Source of the DNA: Nitrospirillum viridazoti CBAmc | Lineage (GTDB): Bacteria; Pseudomonadota; Alphaproteobacteria; Azospirillales; Azospirillaceae | NCBI RefSeq assembly: GCF_000730165.1 | Contig: NZ_CP022111.1 | Span: forward strand, 620,001-684,000 | Length of the DNA stretch: 64,000 nucleotides | Direction: 5' to 3' | Shown here: positions 28,350 through 38,627 of the stretch, piece by piece | How positions within the stretch are numbered: the stretch's first letter is position 1 | Layout of the letters: each line of letters opens with the position of its first letter | Notes under the pieces: generated by a model | Told to the model about the DNA's origin: nothing | Database searches by the model: none | Seen by the model: the letters and a program-made list of their open reading frames with translations, nothing else | Made by a program: the position numbers and the translations under genes

Positions 28350-29774
28350 CTAGGGTCGGTAACGGGGGCGGCCGTCGCCGCCAATGGCGACCAGCGTGCC
28401 CGGCGGATAGGGCCGGGGCGGCGGGGGTGGGGCCGGGATGGGTGCGGATGGCGCCGTCTTACGCTTGTGGGCCTCGGCGTGTAGGATGCTGCAGGCCGCG
28501 ATCAGCATCAGCACGGTCCAGGTCTTGGGGCTGACATAGGCGCCGGATGCCTGGCCCAGGATAGCCCAGCCCAGCCAGCACAGGGCCAGGGCGTGGACGC
28601 CCAGGCTGCGCAGCCAACCGGTGATGGCCAGGATCAGCACCACGCCGCCGCAAATGCCCAGGTAGACCCAGTGCAGCCAGAAGTAATTGGTCATCACCTC
28701 CTGCGGGTCCGGGATGGCCCACAGCGGGGAGAAGGCACCGGACCGCAAGAAGACGGTGGCGATGCTGTCGGCGATCATCTGCTCGCCCGTCAGGCCGATG
28801 CCCAGGATGGGGTGGTTCTTCAACACCTCCACCGTCACCAGGAAGGGGCCGATGACGCGGTAGAAGAAGCTCTCGTCATCGCCGTTGGCGATGTTGTCCA
28901 GGCGGGCGGCGTAGACCGAGCTGGCGATGATGGCGAAGGCGATCAGGGCCAGGGCGGCAACGGCGCCGATCTTGATGAGGCGCACGCTCAGCAGGGTGCG
29001 GGCGTGCTCCTCCCCCTTCGGCACCATCTCGTGCAGGCCCAGCAGCAGCAGCATCAGCAGCAGTGTGGGTCCGGGCATGGCCACCATGGCCGCCGCCATC
29101 ATGGCGAGATAGCCGAAGCGCCTGTATTTCCAGGTGCTGGTCAACAGCCAGCAGAACGAGAACAGGGTGTAGGAGAAGGTGACGGCCGATGGTTCCGAGG
29201 TGAACAGCTTGGGCCTTACCTTGCCGTACAGCAGCTCGTCCCGGATGTCGGCATCATAGACGCCGGAGGTGTAGATCTTCTGCCGCACGGCGTCGCTGAT
29301 GGCGGCCAGGCCGGCATAGGTCTCCAGCAGGGTACCGACAATGATGGTCAGGATGAAGACCAGCATAAGCCGGCAGAAGGCAGCCGGCCCCGCCTCCACC
29401 ACCGTCAGGAACAGGGCGTAGGAGATGGCCAGCGAATAGATCATCTGCAGCAGGCCGGTGGTGCGCTTGGACAGGAGGTCCAGTCCCGGCGCGTACAGGA
29501 TGGAGGCCAGCAGCAGCAGGGTCACGCCCAGAAAGGCGGCCAGGCCGGCGGGTGAGATGCGGTGCCGCCGGCGCCACAGCAGGATGACCCCGGTGATGCC
29601 GGAAATGGCGGCGGGGAAGGGGACGTTGGGCGTGATCTGGATGGCGAAGCCGGTATAGATGCCCAGCAGGAATCCCACCAGCAACACCCAGTCCACCACC
29701 CCCAGCGGCTGGCGTTGCGCGGCGGTGTCTTGGGGAACGGCGCCGTATCCCGCCCATTCTGTCCAGGTCGTCAT
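28350..29774 (-). CDS. Wzy-like polysaccharide polymerase / O-antigen ligase family protein (copy 2)
   Basis: This 474-residue multi-span membrane protein is a close paralogue of the 26859-28289 gene, sharing for example GIYTGFxIQITPNVPFPAA, LYAPGLDLLSKRTTGLLQM and ESFFYRVIGPFLV. The divergent parts are the first 30 residues, the loop after GLHE, and the Pro-rich tail. Its ATG overlaps the preceding glycosyltransferase stop by four bases. Two polymerases might make different linkages or act as partners. Function is inferred from topology and location. Confidence 0.82.
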   Translation of the reverse strand: MTTWTEWAGYGAVPQDTAAQRQPLGVVDWVLLVGFLLGIYTGFAIQITPNVPFPAAISGITGVILLWRRRHRISPAGLAAFLGVTLLLLASILYAPGLDLLSKRTTGLLQMIYSLAISYALFLTVVEAGPAAFCRLMLVFILTIIVGTLLETYAGLAAISDAVRQKIYTSGVYDADIRDELLYGKVRPKLFTSEPSAVTFSYTLFSFCWLLTSTWKYRRFGYLAMMAAAMVAMPGPTLLLMLLLLGLHEMVPKGEEHARTLLSVRLIKIGAVAALALIAFAIIASSVYAARLDNIANGDDESFFYRVIGPFLVTVEVLKNHPILGIGLTGEQMIADSIATVFLRSGAFSPLWAIPDPQEVMTNYFWLHWVYLGICGGVVLILAITGWLRSLGVHALALCWLGWAILGQASGAYVSPKTWTVLMLIAACSILHAEAHKRKTAPSAPIPAPPPPPRPYPPGTLVAIGGDGRPRYRP

Positions 29775-30970
29775 GCCGCGCTGATGGCCGTCAGCAACTG
29801 CGGCCCCCTGCTGGTCCAGTGGAAACTGTCGCGGCAGGCGCGATAGGCCGCATCCTGCAGATTGTTCAGGCGGTCCAGGTCGTCGATGGACTGGACCACG
29901 CCCATGGCCAGATCCTCATGCCCCGGGTACAGCAGGATGCTCTCCTCCTGCTCCAGCGGCACGCCGGCCACGGAGCCCTTCAGGGCCAGGATGGGCAGGC
30001 GGTTGAAGACGTAGTCCAGGACCTTCAGCTTGAAGCCGCCGCCGTTGCGTTCCGGCACCAGGGCGATGCGGGCCGCGTCCATGTGGCGGCGCACGTCGTC
30101 CACCGTGCCGGTGAAGCGGGTGGCCAGGACGCGCTTGCGCATGCTGGCCAGGAAGGTGGCGTCGCCGCTACCCACCACCTCCAGCTCCACGCCGTTGGCG
30201 GCGAAGATGGCATCGGCCACACTGATGAACTCTTCCAGGTTCATGCGCTTGGCGATCCAGTCGAAGCTGCCGACGATGACGGCGCGGCGGGGCAGGTCGC
30301 GGCTGATGGGCTTCTTCTCGCGCTCCGTCGCGCGGTAGCCTGGGGTCAGCACGGCCATGGCCTTGTCGGGCCAGTGTTCGCGATAGAGGTCGGCGTCGTC
30401 GGGGGTGATGGCGGTAATCAGGTCCGCCTCTTTCACGATGGCGCGTTCCAGATGCGTCACCTTGGCGGCATCGAAGCGCATCGCCTGGTGCTTCAGCAGG
30501 TTGGATTGGTTGTGCGCCAATTGGGCGCGCAACGATTCCTCGTGGTTGTGCGAGACGTACACCAGCTTGGGCCGGTTGTGGCGGTCGGGGTAGCGGCGCA
30601 GGAAGTCCGCCAGCGCCCACCCCGATCCGATGCCGTCCAGCACCACGCTGTCCCAGGATTCCGTCGCCAGCAGGCGGCGCACCCGGGCATGCATGTCCGG
30701 TGTACCGCAGCGGTGGGCGATGTTGGGCAGGGGGGACCGCAGGCTGCTCCAGCGTGAACGGGGCTTATGCTCCGCCAAGTGCCAGGCGATGGCGCCGGCG
30801 CCGGGCGTCTCGCGCGCGCCATCGGCACGCTTGCCGTCCGGGCGGCTCAGCCCCAGCACCGCCATGTCGGCGCCCGCTTGTGCCAGGCTGCCGATCAGCC
30901 CCCCGGAATAGATGAACTGTCCGTTGTGGGGCGGATCGGGGTCGGCCAGCGTGATCCAGAGGCAGCGCAT
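29771..30970 (-). CDS. Glycosyltransferase, GT4-like
   Basis: The 399-residue protein has a GT-B layout. The N-terminal half begins MRCLWITLADPDPPHNGQFIYSGGL, typical of sugar transferases acting on lipid-linked acceptors. The C-terminal half contains VIVGSFDWIAKRMNLEEF, VVGSGD, ALVPERNGGGFKLKVLDYVFNRLPI. Family members often show this last acidic/aromatic nucleotide-binding stretch. It is translationally coupled to the second Wzy-like gene. The donor sugar is unknown. Confidence 0.82.
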   Translation of the reverse strand: MRCLWITLADPDPPHNGQFIYSGGLIGSLAQAGADMAVLGLSRPDGKRADGARETPGAGAIAWHLAEHKPRSRWSSLRSPLPNIAHRCGTPDMHARVRRLLATESWDSVVLDGIGSGWALADFLRRYPDRHNRPKLVYVSHNHEESLRAQLAHNQSNLLKHQAMRFDAAKVTHLERAIVKEADLITAITPDDADLYREHWPDKAMAVLTPGYRATEREKKPISRDLPRRAVIVGSFDWIAKRMNLEEFISVADAIFAANGVELEVVGSGDATFLASMRKRVLATRFTGTVDDVRRHMDAARIALVPERNGGGFKLKVLDYVFNRLPILALKGSVAGVPLEQEESILLYPGHEDLAMGVVQSIDDLDRLNNLQDAAYRACRDSFHWTSRGPQLLTAISAA

Positions 30971-31108
30971 GGGCTACGGTCCCTTCTGTGATGGTCTGCC
31001 GCCGGCACCCTCAGGCGCCGGGCGCCGCCATCCGGCGGCTTGGCTTGTCCTCAGTTTCCAGTCCACTGCGTTCCCCGGAAACTTCCGGCGGCCGCAGTCG
31101 CGTCCTAC

Positions 31109-31137
31109 AACGGCAAGAGGCACAGCCTCTTGCCGTT
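31109..31137 (-). terminator. Strong hairpin after the sugar-phosphate transferase gene
   Basis: A perfect 13-bp stem, AACGGCAAGAGGC / GCCTCTTGCCGTT, with a three-base loop lies four bases after the stop codon at 31142. There is no long T-run after it on the minus strand. Position and stability make it a likely terminator or 3'-end stabiliser between this gene and the glycosyltransferase/polymerase genes downstream. Confidence 0.7.
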
Positions 31138-31141
31138 GGCG

Positions 31142-32653
31142 TCAGTAGGCGTTCTTGGTGAAGATGCTGCTGGTGATGGTGCGGGCGATGATTTTCAGGT
31201 CGCCCAGCACGGTCCAGGTCTCGATGTAGCGGAGGTCATGCTCCACCCGCTTCACGATGTGCTCCACCGTGCTGGTCTCGCCGCGCCAGCCGCTGACCTG
31301 GGCCAGGCCGGTGATGCCGGGCTTCATGCGGTGGCGGCTGTCGTAATGGGCGACGGCGTCGCGGTACAGCAGGCCGCCGGCCTTGGCCGACTGGGCGTGG
31401 GGGCGGGGTCCGACGATGGACATCTCGCCCCGCAGCACGTTGATGAACTGCGGCAGCTCATCCAGGCTGGTGCGGCGCAGGATGCGGCCCAGGCGGGTGA
31501 TGCGGGGATCGTTGCGCTGCGCCAGCTTCTCGGCGTTCGCGTCCGCCATGTGGTGGTACATGGAGCGGAACTTGTACACCTCGATCAACTGGTTGTTATA
31601 GCCGTGGCGCTTCTGCTTGAAGAGGACGGGGCCCTTGCTCTCCAGTTTGATGGCCACGGCGATGGCCAGCATGATGGGCGAGATCATAACCAGGATGATG
31701 GCGGCCAGCACCCGGTCCTCGACCGTCTTGGCGATGGCCCGCCAGCCGGTCAGCGGGTGGCTCAGCAGGTCCAGCACCGGTGGCTCATCGCCGGCACCTT
31801 CGCGCCACCCGCCCCCTTGGCGGTGGATATCCACCTGGTCCAGGCTAATGCCCACGTCCACCGGCGCCAGGCTCAGCTTGGCCAGGGCCGCGGCCAGGGC
31901 GTGATTGTCGTCCGACAGCGGCATGGCCAGGATCACCCGGTCCACCCGGCCCTCGCGGATTTCGGTCAGCAGGTCGTCCAAACCGCCCCGAATGGGGTAG
32001 CCGACGCAGAAGCGGGCGTGGCTGGCGCGGTTGTCGTCATAGACGCCCACCACATGGCGGTCGTCGCGCGGGTTGGCGCGGTACCGGCGCAGCAGGCGCT
32101 GGCCCTCCGGCCCCGTGCCGACGATGGCCACGGCCTGGGTCAGGCGCCCGGCGCGCTGGCAGGTGCCCACGGCCAGGCAGGTCGCCAGGCGGCCCGCCAC
32201 CAGGGCGCCCAGCGCCAGCAGCGACCAGATGGCCAGCCAGCTGGTCATGGGTGGGTCTAAGGCGCCTAGCAGGTACAGCAGCGCAACGAGGCTACCGGCG
32301 GTGGCGGCCCAGGCCAGGGCCAGGGGCAGCAGTCCATCGGTGGGCTTGTACAGGCGGTTCAGCTGCCGCGCGCCGGTCCAGCGCAGGGCGTACATGCCCA
32401 GCGCCAGGCCGATGATCAAGACCAGGCCGAACAGGGGACGGGCCACGGTGCCGTCCGCCAGGGCGGAGGCTGCCAAGCCGGTGGCCAGGATGGCCAGGGC
32501 GTCGATGGCGGCGACGGTGCCGGTGATCACCTGCGGCGCCAGGGGGCGGCCGTTGCGCAGACGATGGGTGTCCGCCGCGGAAACGGCGACCGCCTGGGTC
32601 TCCCGCAGCGTGACAAGGGGGGTGGAAAGGGCTTCGGACAGGGCTGGGGGCAT
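31142..32653 (-). CDS. Undecaprenyl-phosphate sugar phosphotransferase (polyprenyl glycosylphosphotransferase)
   Basis: This membrane enzyme of about 503 residues starts repeat-unit synthesis by moving a sugar-1-phosphate to undecaprenyl phosphate. It has four N-terminal hydrophobic segments, a CoA-binding-like domain ([18 protein letters not shown]), another membrane segment ([20 protein letters not shown]) and the catalytic bacterial sugar transferase domain with [39 protein letters not shown] and VGPRPHA. ATG 32653 follows AGGA; a longer frame upstream is unlikely. It resembles the WcaJ/PssY group; glucose-1-phosphate is the usual donor but is not proven. Confidence 0.93.
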   Translation of the reverse strand: MPPALSEALSTPLVTLRETQAVAVSAADTHRLRNGRPLAPQVITGTVAAIDALAILATGLAASALADGTVARPLFGLVLIIGLALGMYALRWTGARQLNRLYKPTDGLLPLALAWAATAGSLVALLYLLGALDPPMTSWLAIWSLLALGALVAGRLATCLAVGTCQRAGRLTQAVAIVGTGPEGQRLLRRYRANPRDDRHVVGVYDDNRASHARFCVGYPIRGGLDDLLTEIREGRVDRVILAMPLSDDNHALAAALAKLSLAPVDVGISLDQVDIHRQGGGWREGAGDEPPVLDLLSHPLTGWRAIAKTVEDRVLAAIILVMISPIMLAIAVAIKLESKGPVLFKQKRHGYNNQLIEVYKFRSMYHHMADANAEKLAQRNDPRITRLGRILRRTSLDELPQFINVLRGEMSIVGPRPHAQSAKAGGLLYRDAVAHYDSRHRMKPGITGLAQVSGWRGETSTVEHIVKRVEHDLRYIETWTVLGDLKIIARTITSSIFTKNAY

Positions 32654-32836
32654 GGGTTGGGTTCCTGAATGCGGCGACCGGTGGCCACGGCCGCCCACGC
32701 AGGTGCGACGGTCTGGCCAAGGGTGGCTGATCAACAGCCGAGTTCGCCTAAATCAGGCCACGCTTGACTCAAGAAGTCCTGTGACCAAGCTGGGACCTGC
32801 TCGCACCTGCGGCAATTGACCCCGGGAATACTCCGA

Positions 32837-34108
32837 TTAGGGAGCGCCCATCAGGCTGGAGAATATTTCGGAAGCGAAGTTCTGAGGACTCTGATGGCGG
32901 ATATAATTGGCCGCCGCTTCTTGGTCGAAATAGCTACGAGTGTCGCTTTCCGATATATATTCTATGCCTTTGGAGAGGACTTCGCTGTCGGTCGTATCCA
33001 GCGCGAGACCTAGCCTATGGGTACGCGCCAGGCAACCCAGCAGGCCTAAATCCTGGGTGAGCACCGGCTTGCCCGCCTGCGCCGCCCACAGCAGCACGCC
33101 GCTGGACCCGACGAAGCGCTGATAGGGGGCCAGCACGACCGACGCCTCCTTGATCAGGGCGTTGATCTCACCGCTGGTCAGGCGGCGGTCCTCCAGGTGG
33201 ATCCACAGCTCGGGCTGTTCCTGGATCACCTTTTTCAAGGCGGCATACACCCGGTCGCGCAAGGCGGGATCCACCTTGCCGGCGATCATGACGCCCACCT
33301 TGGCCGCCGCCTCCGCCGGCAGCTGGCACAATGCGTCCAGCAAGGACAGCACGCCCTTGCGCTCGCTCAAGAATCCGAATAGCAGCAAGGTGACGCGATC
33401 GGTGGGCATGCTGTCGGCCAGCGTCCGTTCCTCCGCCGTCTCGTTCACGAAGGGATGGACGGGGTCGACCACCGTGCGCACCTTCCCCCCCTGGCCGTAG
33501 TGGTCCTGGGCATAGGTCGGGAAATACGGGTCCAGCGTCAGGACGCGGTGGACCGCGGAATTGCGCAGCATGAGGGGGTAGAGCAGGGCCTTGCGCGCAT
33601 CGCGCAGCCACTCCTTCAGGCTGGGCTCATAGCTGCCCAGGGCGCGGTAGTGGACGGACGGCCGGAACAGGATGCCGCACAGGCGGCGGCCTCGCGCGCC
33701 CAGCGACAACGCCAGGGGCAGGGTCAAATGGTCCAGCGACAGGAAGTGTCCGGCCTCGGACCCCGTGCGCTCCAGATAGCGGCGCATGACCCACCAGCGG
33801 GCGAAGCCGCGCACCGGCAGCAGAGGGTGGCGGCACAGCGCCTGCTCCGACGGCTCCAGCGCCAGGACCTGCACGCGGTCCTGGCGGCTGGCGGCGCCGT
33901 CGGCCGCCAGCTCGTCATACAGTTCGCGCGCCACGACGAAGGTGACGCTGTAGTCCCGCTTGTCCGCGGCGGCGAAGTGCATCAAGTGCTTCAGCCATTC
34001 GCAGGGGTGGCCCTCCGCGTCCGGCTCGAAGATGACGAAGGAGCGGGGGCCGTCGGCCAGGGGTTTGGCCTGGGCCCCTGCTGGGGACTTACTTGGCATA
34101 GAGCGCAT
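32837..34108 (-). CDS. Glycosyltransferase (GT-B fold)
   Basis: This protein of about 423 residues has an N-terminal half ([16 protein letters not shown]) and a C-terminal half with [57 protein letters not shown], characteristic of GT4-type enzymes. Its start lies inside the end of the next gene upstream: ATG 34108 or 34099 overlap it by 20 or 11 bases. The last part of the coding sequence is less GC-rich than its neighbours. The sugar is unknown. Confidence 0.82.
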   Translation of the reverse strand: MRSMPSKSPAGAQAKPLADGPRSFVIFEPDAEGHPCEWLKHLMHFAAADKRDYSVTFVVARELYDELAADGAASRQDRVQVLALEPSEQALCRHPLLPVRGFARWWVMRRYLERTGSEAGHFLSLDHLTLPLALSLGARGRRLCGILFRPSVHYRALGSYEPSLKEWLRDARKALLYPLMLRNSAVHRVLTLDPYFPTYAQDHYGQGGKVRTVVDPVHPFVNETAEERTLADSMPTDRVTLLLFGFLSERKGVLSLLDALCQLPAEAAAKVGVMIAGKVDPALRDRVYAALKKVIQEQPELWIHLEDRRLTSGEINALIKEASVVLAPYQRFVGSSGVLLWAAQAGKPVLTQDLGLLGCLARTHRLGLALDTTDSEVLSKGIEYISESDTRSYFDQEAAANYIRHQSPQNFASEIFSSLMGAP

Positions 34109-35408
34109 CCAATCGCCGGACCAATCCCCCCAGGACGTGGGACCGGGAATAGTGCTGTTCCACGAAACGCCGGCCCCGGGCCCCCAGTTCCCGGCGCAGG
34201 CCCGCATCCCGCACCAGGCGCAGCACGGCCTCGGTGAAGGCCGCGGTGTCATGGGGCGGCACGCAGATGAAGGCGCCGCTGCGTTCCCGCAGGTGCCACA
34301 GGGGGCTGTGCGGGTTCGCCGTGGTCACGAAGGGGCGTCCCACCGCCATGATGTTGAAGATCTTGGACGGAATGGCGAAGGCGGCGGCCTCCGGCTCCTG
34401 CGGCACCAGGTGGATGTCGCCCTCGGTCAGGCCCTGGCGCAGCTGGTCCGGGGGAAGCAGGCCGGTGACGCGGACCCGGCGCAGCGCACGGGCGGCGATC
34501 TCCTCCTCCAGGGTGGCGCGCATGGCACCGCTGCCTCGCAGGATGATCTCCACGTCGTCGGTCTGGCGCTGCAATTCCTCCGCCATGGACAGGACCTGGC
34601 CCAGGCCCTGCTTCAGGCCGAAGTTGCCGCTGTACAGCAGCCGGGCGGCGATCTTGGGCGCCGGGATGATGGCCGGTCCATCGTTGGCCGGCACCTTGGG
34701 CGCGTCGGGGTACAGGCGGTCGGTGTCGACCCAGATGGGCACCACCTCGATGTCCTGCGTTACGCCCAAGTTCCGCAGTTGCTCCGCCATGTGGTCCGTC
34801 AGCACGACGATCAGGTCCACCCGGTTCAGCACGGTGCGCTCGCACCAGCGCATCGCCTTCACCAGGCCGCCGCTGGACACCATGTTCAGCCCCTGGGCCA
34901 TGCCGGATTGGATGTCATGGATGATGGCGACATGCCGGCCGTCGCGCTGGCGGACCAGGCAGCCCAGCGCGACGGTAAGGATGGAAGGACAGAGGCTGAT
35001 GACCAGGGGCTTGGGCCTGAGCCGGCCCGAGGCCCGGGCCCAAAGCCCCGCCAGCAGGAAGCTGGCCTCGGCCAGGATGCGGGCCTTGGCCGACCCCTTG
35101 CGGGGGATCATGGCCCGCAGGCGTTCCACCCGCACCCCGTTCAGCACCTCGTGACCGCCCTTGAAGTCCTTGTACTGGGTGAAGATCTCGTTGCCCGGAT
35201 AATAGGGCAGGCCGGTGAACACCGTGGTCTCGCAGCCCAGCCGGGTCAGCCACTCCGCCAGATCGGCGCACTGCGGGGCAGAGCCGATGAGTTCCGGCGG
35301 ATAGGCGCGGGTCAAAAGGGCCGCCTGGGGGGAGGGGACGGAGGAAGGAGGAAGATCCATCCCCTTCACCCCCTCTGGCGGCAAGTCACGCAGGGCCTCT
35401 CGCTCCAT
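34089..35408 (-). CDS. Glycosyltransferase, WcaI-like GT4
   Basis: The 439-residue protein resembles the WcaI group of GT4 fucosyl/glucosyltransferases: [36 protein letters not shown]-type [30 protein letters not shown] and [18 protein letters not shown] 35408 has AAGGA seven bases upstream. An upstream extension would run through the tandem repeats at 35417-35475 and is unlikely. A role in adding fucose would fit gmd/fcl in the locus but is inference. Confidence 0.85.
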   Translation of the reverse strand: MEREALRDLPPEGVKGMDLPPSSVPSPQAALLTRAYPPELIGSAPQCADLAEWLTRLGCETTVFTGLPYYPGNEIFTQYKDFKGGHEVLNGVRVERLRAMIPRKGSAKARILAEASFLLAGLWARASGRLRPKPLVISLCPSILTVALGCLVRQRDGRHVAIIHDIQSGMAQGLNMVSSGGLVKAMRWCERTVLNRVDLIVVLTDHMAEQLRNLGVTQDIEVVPIWVDTDRLYPDAPKVPANDGPAIIPAPKIAARLLYSGNFGLKQGLGQVLSMAEELQRQTDDVEIILRGSGAMRATLEEEIAARALRRVRVTGLLPPDQLRQGLTEGDIHLVPQEPEAAAFAIPSKIFNIMAVGRPFVTTANPHSPLWHLRERSGAFICVPPHDTAAFTEAVLRLVRDAGLRRELGARGRRFVEQHYSRSHVLGGLVRRLDALYAK

Positions 35409-35416
35409 GGGGCTAT

Positions 35417-35475
35417 CCTTAACCGAAGTGGCCCTTAACCGAAGTGGCCTTGACCGGAGTGGCTCAGCCGAAGTG
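35417..35475. repeat. Degenerate 16-bp tandem repeat at the 3' end of the BY-kinase gene
   Basis: Four units lie head to tail: two identical copies of CCTTAACCGAAGTGGC, then CTTGACCGGAGTGGC, then TCAGCCGAAGTG, which contains the stop codon of the chain-length protein. On the minus strand each unit repeats the codons for the terminal His-Phe-Gly-stop. The array fills the short gap between the BY-kinase and the next glycosyltransferase. Confidence 0.7.
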
Positions 35476-37755
35476 ATCGGCCAGGGGGCGGGCATAGTCG
35501 TAGTTCAGCGGGCCGTAGCCGTACTGGCGGTAGCGGCGCGGATCGACCCTGGACATGATCACGCCGGTCAGGTCGCACTGCACCTCCACCAACTGGCGCA
35601 GGGCCTGCAGGGCGGCGTTGCGGCGGGTATGGTCCCAGCGCACGGTGAACAGCACCTTGTCGACCATCCGCGACATGGCCAGCACCTCGGCCCCCACCAG
35701 CACCGGCGCCGTGTCGATCAGCACCAGGTCGTAGTTCTTGGCGAAGGTCTGTAGCAGGACCCGCATCCGGTCGGACGTCAGCATGCGGGTGTCCTTGGAC
35801 GTCCAGTGGCCGGCGGTGATCAGTTCCAGCCCCGACAGGGTGTCGTGGTGGATGCAGTCGTCCAGCACCACGCTGTCATCGGTCAGCAGCGAGGCCAGGC
35901 CGTGCTTGTTCGATACGTTGAACAGCTTGTGCTGCGAGGGAGAGCGCCAGTCGCAATCCACGATCAGGATGCGCCGGCCGTGGCTGGCCAGCAGGCGGCC
36001 CAGGGCGGCGATGATGACGCTCTTGCCTTCGCCGGGGGCGGCGGAGGACAGCAGCACCGTGCGGGGGCTGTACTCCATCTCCGACAACTCCAGCGCGATG
36101 TGGATTTTGCGCAGCGTCTCGGCGAAGGGGGACACAGGCTCGCGCAGCACCTGGGCGGTGGGCGACTTGCCCTTCACCTCCGGCACCAGGGCCACGACCG
36201 GGATGCCCGTGGCGCTTTCGATCTGGCTGCTCTGGCGGAAGGTCTGGTCGGCCTCTTCCATCAGCAGCGCGATCAGCATGCCGGCGACAGCGCCCACCAG
36301 GGTGCCCAGCAGCAGGATCAGGGCCTTGGGCGGATAGCTGGCGGACACCGGCGGGGTGGCGCGGGAGATGACGCGGGCGTCGGGCGCCTCCAGCTGCTGG
36401 CGGCCGATCAAGCGCTTCTCTTCCGTCAGCATGGTTTCCAGCAGGTGCCGGTTGACGGCGGCGTCGCGCTCCATCGCCTCCAGGTGGATGGCGTTCTGGT
36501 TGTCGGAGCCCAGGGAGCCCTTGGCCTCGTTGAAGTCGCGCAGCACGGCAGCGTAGCGGGCGTTGGCCGTGCGGGCCACGTTCTGCAGGCCATTGATGAT
36601 GCCCTGCATCTCCGCCTTGATCTTGCGCTGGGCGTCGGCGATCTGCGCCTTGGCGTCGGTGACCTGCGGATGCTTGTCGCCGTAGGTGGCGGACAGCTGG
36701 GCCAGCCGCTGCTCGGCGGCGGCCTGCTGCTGCTTCAGCGACTGGATCAGCGGGTTGTTCAGCACCTCCGGCACGCTGTCGCCGGTGATGCCCTGGCGCA
36801 TCAGGTTCTGGGCGTCGTTCAGGTGCGCTTCGGCGTCGGCCTTGGCGGTCTGGGCGGTGATCAGCTGGGTGTTCAGCTCCGTCAGGCGCTGGCCCATGAT
36901 GCCGGTGCCGTTCTGCTGATCGTACAGGCCGTACTGCTTGCGGTAGTCCTCGATGGCGCGCTCGCTATCATCGACCTGCTTGCGCAGGTCGGCGATGCGG
37001 CCCTCCATGTACTCCTCGACGCGGCTGGCGGTGCCGACCTTCACGTCGCGCTGTTCCGCCAGGTAGGCGTCGGCGACGGCGTTGGCGACCAGCGAGGCGG
37101 TTTCCGGATCGCGGGTGGTGGCGGATATCTTCAGGACGTCCGACCGGCCGACCGTGGCGATGTCCAGCTTGGACAGCAGGATGTCGACCGTGCGGTTGTT
37201 GATCATGGCGGCCGTGCGGGCCTGCTGTTCCGGCGTTTCCGGCGGCTTGGCCTTGGGCTTGGTCAGCCATTCCGCCACGCTGGTGGGCAGCAGCCGGGCC
37301 CAGGCCGAGATCTGCGGCGCCGCCGTCTTGGCGTCCGGATTGAATTCCGGATCGTCGTTCAGGTGCAGCCGGTCGACCACCCTCTGGGCCAGCTCGCGCG
37401 ACTGGGCCACCAGCCCCTCGCTCTGCACCCGCTCGGCGTTGAAGGTCATGGAGGCCATGGTGGGGCCGATGCCTTCCAGCGAAGGCTGGGGCACGCCCAC
37501 CAGCACCCGGGATTCCGAGGTGTAGCGCGACGGCATGCTCCAGCCGACGATGCCGGCCAGAAGGGCCGTGCCGATGGTGCAGGCCAGCACCAGGCGCCGG
37601 TGCGCCCAAATCTTGCGGTAGGTGTCCAGCACGTCCCGCTGCTGTTGCTGCGGCGGGGGCATGTAGACGGGGCGGGGGGCCGGCGGGGCGGCGGTGAGGC
37701 GCCGGGGGAGGATGGGACCACCACCCAGGGCGCGGGGCTGCTCGGGCAAAGTCAT
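35464..37755 (-). CDS. Polysaccharide co-polymerase with BY-kinase domain (Wzc/GumC-CpsD type)
   Basis: This inner-membrane protein of 763 residues controls chain length and export. It has an N-terminal Wzz segment with a first membrane helix (LVLACTIGTALLAGIVGW), a long periplasmic coiled-coil region, a second helix after PPVSASYPPKALILLLG, and a C-terminal tyrosine kinase domain. The kinase has Walker A SAAPGEGKS, Walker A' ILIVDCDWRSP and Walker B DLVLIDTAPV. The tail carries several tyrosines (YRQYGYGP, NYDYARP), likely autophosphorylation sites. Its start overlaps the Wza-like stop as TGATG. Confidence 0.95.
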   Translation of the reverse strand: MTLPEQPRALGGGPILPRRLTAAPPAPRPVYMPPPQQQQRDVLDTYRKIWAHRRLVLACTIGTALLAGIVGWSMPSRYTSESRVLVGVPQPSLEGIGPTMASMTFNAERVQSEGLVAQSRELAQRVVDRLHLNDDPEFNPDAKTAAPQISAWARLLPTSVAEWLTKPKAKPPETPEQQARTAAMINNRTVDILLSKLDIATVGRSDVLKISATTRDPETASLVANAVADAYLAEQRDVKVGTASRVEEYMEGRIADLRKQVDDSERAIEDYRKQYGLYDQQNGTGIMGQRLTELNTQLITAQTAKADAEAHLNDAQNLMRQGITGDSVPEVLNNPLIQSLKQQQAAAEQRLAQLSATYGDKHPQVTDAKAQIADAQRKIKAEMQGIINGLQNVARTANARYAAVLRDFNEAKGSLGSDNQNAIHLEAMERDAAVNRHLLETMLTEEKRLIGRQQLEAPDARVISRATPPVSASYPPKALILLLGTLVGAVAGMLIALLMEEADQTFRQSSQIESATGIPVVALVPEVKGKSPTAQVLREPVSPFAETLRKIHIALELSEMEYSPRTVLLSSAAPGEGKSVIIAALGRLLASHGRRILIVDCDWRSPSQHKLFNVSNKHGLASLLTDDSVVLDDCIHHDTLSGLELITAGHWTSKDTRMLTSDRMRVLLQTFAKNYDLVLIDTAPVLVGAEVLAMSRMVDKVLFTVRWDHTRRNAALQALRQLVEVQCDLTGVIMSRVDPRRYRQYGYGPLNYDYARPLADHFG

Positions 37756-38432
37756 CAGAAATAGCGCTCCCGGACTGTGATGACGTCGCCGGGTTGGACC
37801 GGCGTCGTCGGTTCGGCGTCGACCTGGGTTTTGCTGCCGTCCTTGGCGGTGCGCTGCAGACGGAAGTCGTCGTCACGGGCGCGGTAGGTGAACCCGCCGG
37901 CCAGCGCGACGGCGTTCAGGACCGTCATGCCGGAGACGTAGGCGTAGCTGCCGGGGGTTTTGACCTCGCCCAGGATGTAGAAGGGCCGGTAGCTCAGCAC
38001 TTCCACGCTCACATGGGGGTTCTTGATGTAGTTGGGCGACAGGCTGCCTTCCAGCGTCTTGCCCAGCTGGCCCGCCGTCAGCGAGCCGGCGTGCACCTGG
38101 CCCACCAGGGGGAAGGACAGGGTGCCGGTGCCATCGACGGCGTATTCGCCGGACAGATCCTGCTGGCCGAACACGGTGATGCGCACCCGGTCGCCCGGGC
38201 CCAGCTGATAGTCGGCGGCGGCGATGCCACCACCCGCACCGGGGCCGGCGGGCGCGCCGGGCATGGGTGCCGGGTCGTTGCTGGCGACGGCACCCCCGGC
38301 GGTGGCGTTGGGCGCCGGCGGCTGGCCGGCGTTCTGGGCGTAAGCCGTGTAGGGAAGCGCTAGGGCCCCGGCCACGACGGCCAGGACGGCCAGCCGGGAC
38401 GGGGATTTGCGGGGGAGGCGGGAAGGCAGCAT
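37755..38432 (-). CDS. Polysaccharide export protein, Wza-like
   Basis: The protein of about 225 residues has a Sec signal peptide (SRLAVLAVVAGALALPYTAYAQ) and a Gly/Pro/Ala-rich linker. The poly_export domain follows (YQLGPGDRVRITVFGQQDLSGEYAVDGTGTL in short segments) with an SLBB domain (FYILGEVKTPGSYAYVSGMTV). It lacks an obvious lipobox, so it may be a periplasmic or auxiliary form. ATG 38432 starts exactly before the signal peptide. It pairs with the BY-kinase next door, as in Wza-Wzc systems. Confidence 0.92.
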   Translation of the reverse strand: MLPSRLPRKSPSRLAVLAVVAGALALPYTAYAQNAGQPPAPNATAGGAVASNDPAPMPGAPAGPGAGGGIAAADYQLGPGDRVRITVFGQQDLSGEYAVDGTGTLSFPLVGQVHAGSLTAGQLGKTLEGSLSPNYIKNPHVSVEVLSYRPFYILGEVKTPGSYAYVSGMTVLNAVALAGGFTYRARDDDFRLQRTAKDGSKTQVDAEPTTPVQPGDVITVRERYF

Positions 38433-38574
38433 TCCGGCACCTTCTACTTGATCGGAGGCAGCCCGGCCGCCTAGGCGCCGGGGTCTCGTTTGTGGGTCTG
38501 GTGGTGACGGCCCGTTTTTCGTGGGGCTCACACGATAGTTTTATCAAAAGTGGGGGGCGGCGGTTGTGATCAAA

Positions 38575-38589
38575 CGGGGGCCGCCCCCG
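38575..38589 (-). terminator. GC hairpin followed by TTT after the outer-membrane barrel gene
   Basis: On the minus strand CGGGGG-CGG-CCCCCG is followed by TTTG, about 40 bases after the stop at 38628. The stem is short but very stable. It lies between two TGTGATCA direct repeats (38565-38572, 38597-38604). It may be a weak terminator between the barrel gene and the Wza-like gene. Confidence 0.45.
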
Positions 38590-38627
38590 CCTGCGCTGTG
38601 ATCACGATGGATACAGCCAGTATTCCC

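Noticed and set aside
38565-38604. Two TGTGATCA copies as possible CRP sites
   Set aside because: They are direct repeats around a hairpin downstream of a gene, not a CRP-type dyad upstream of a promoter.
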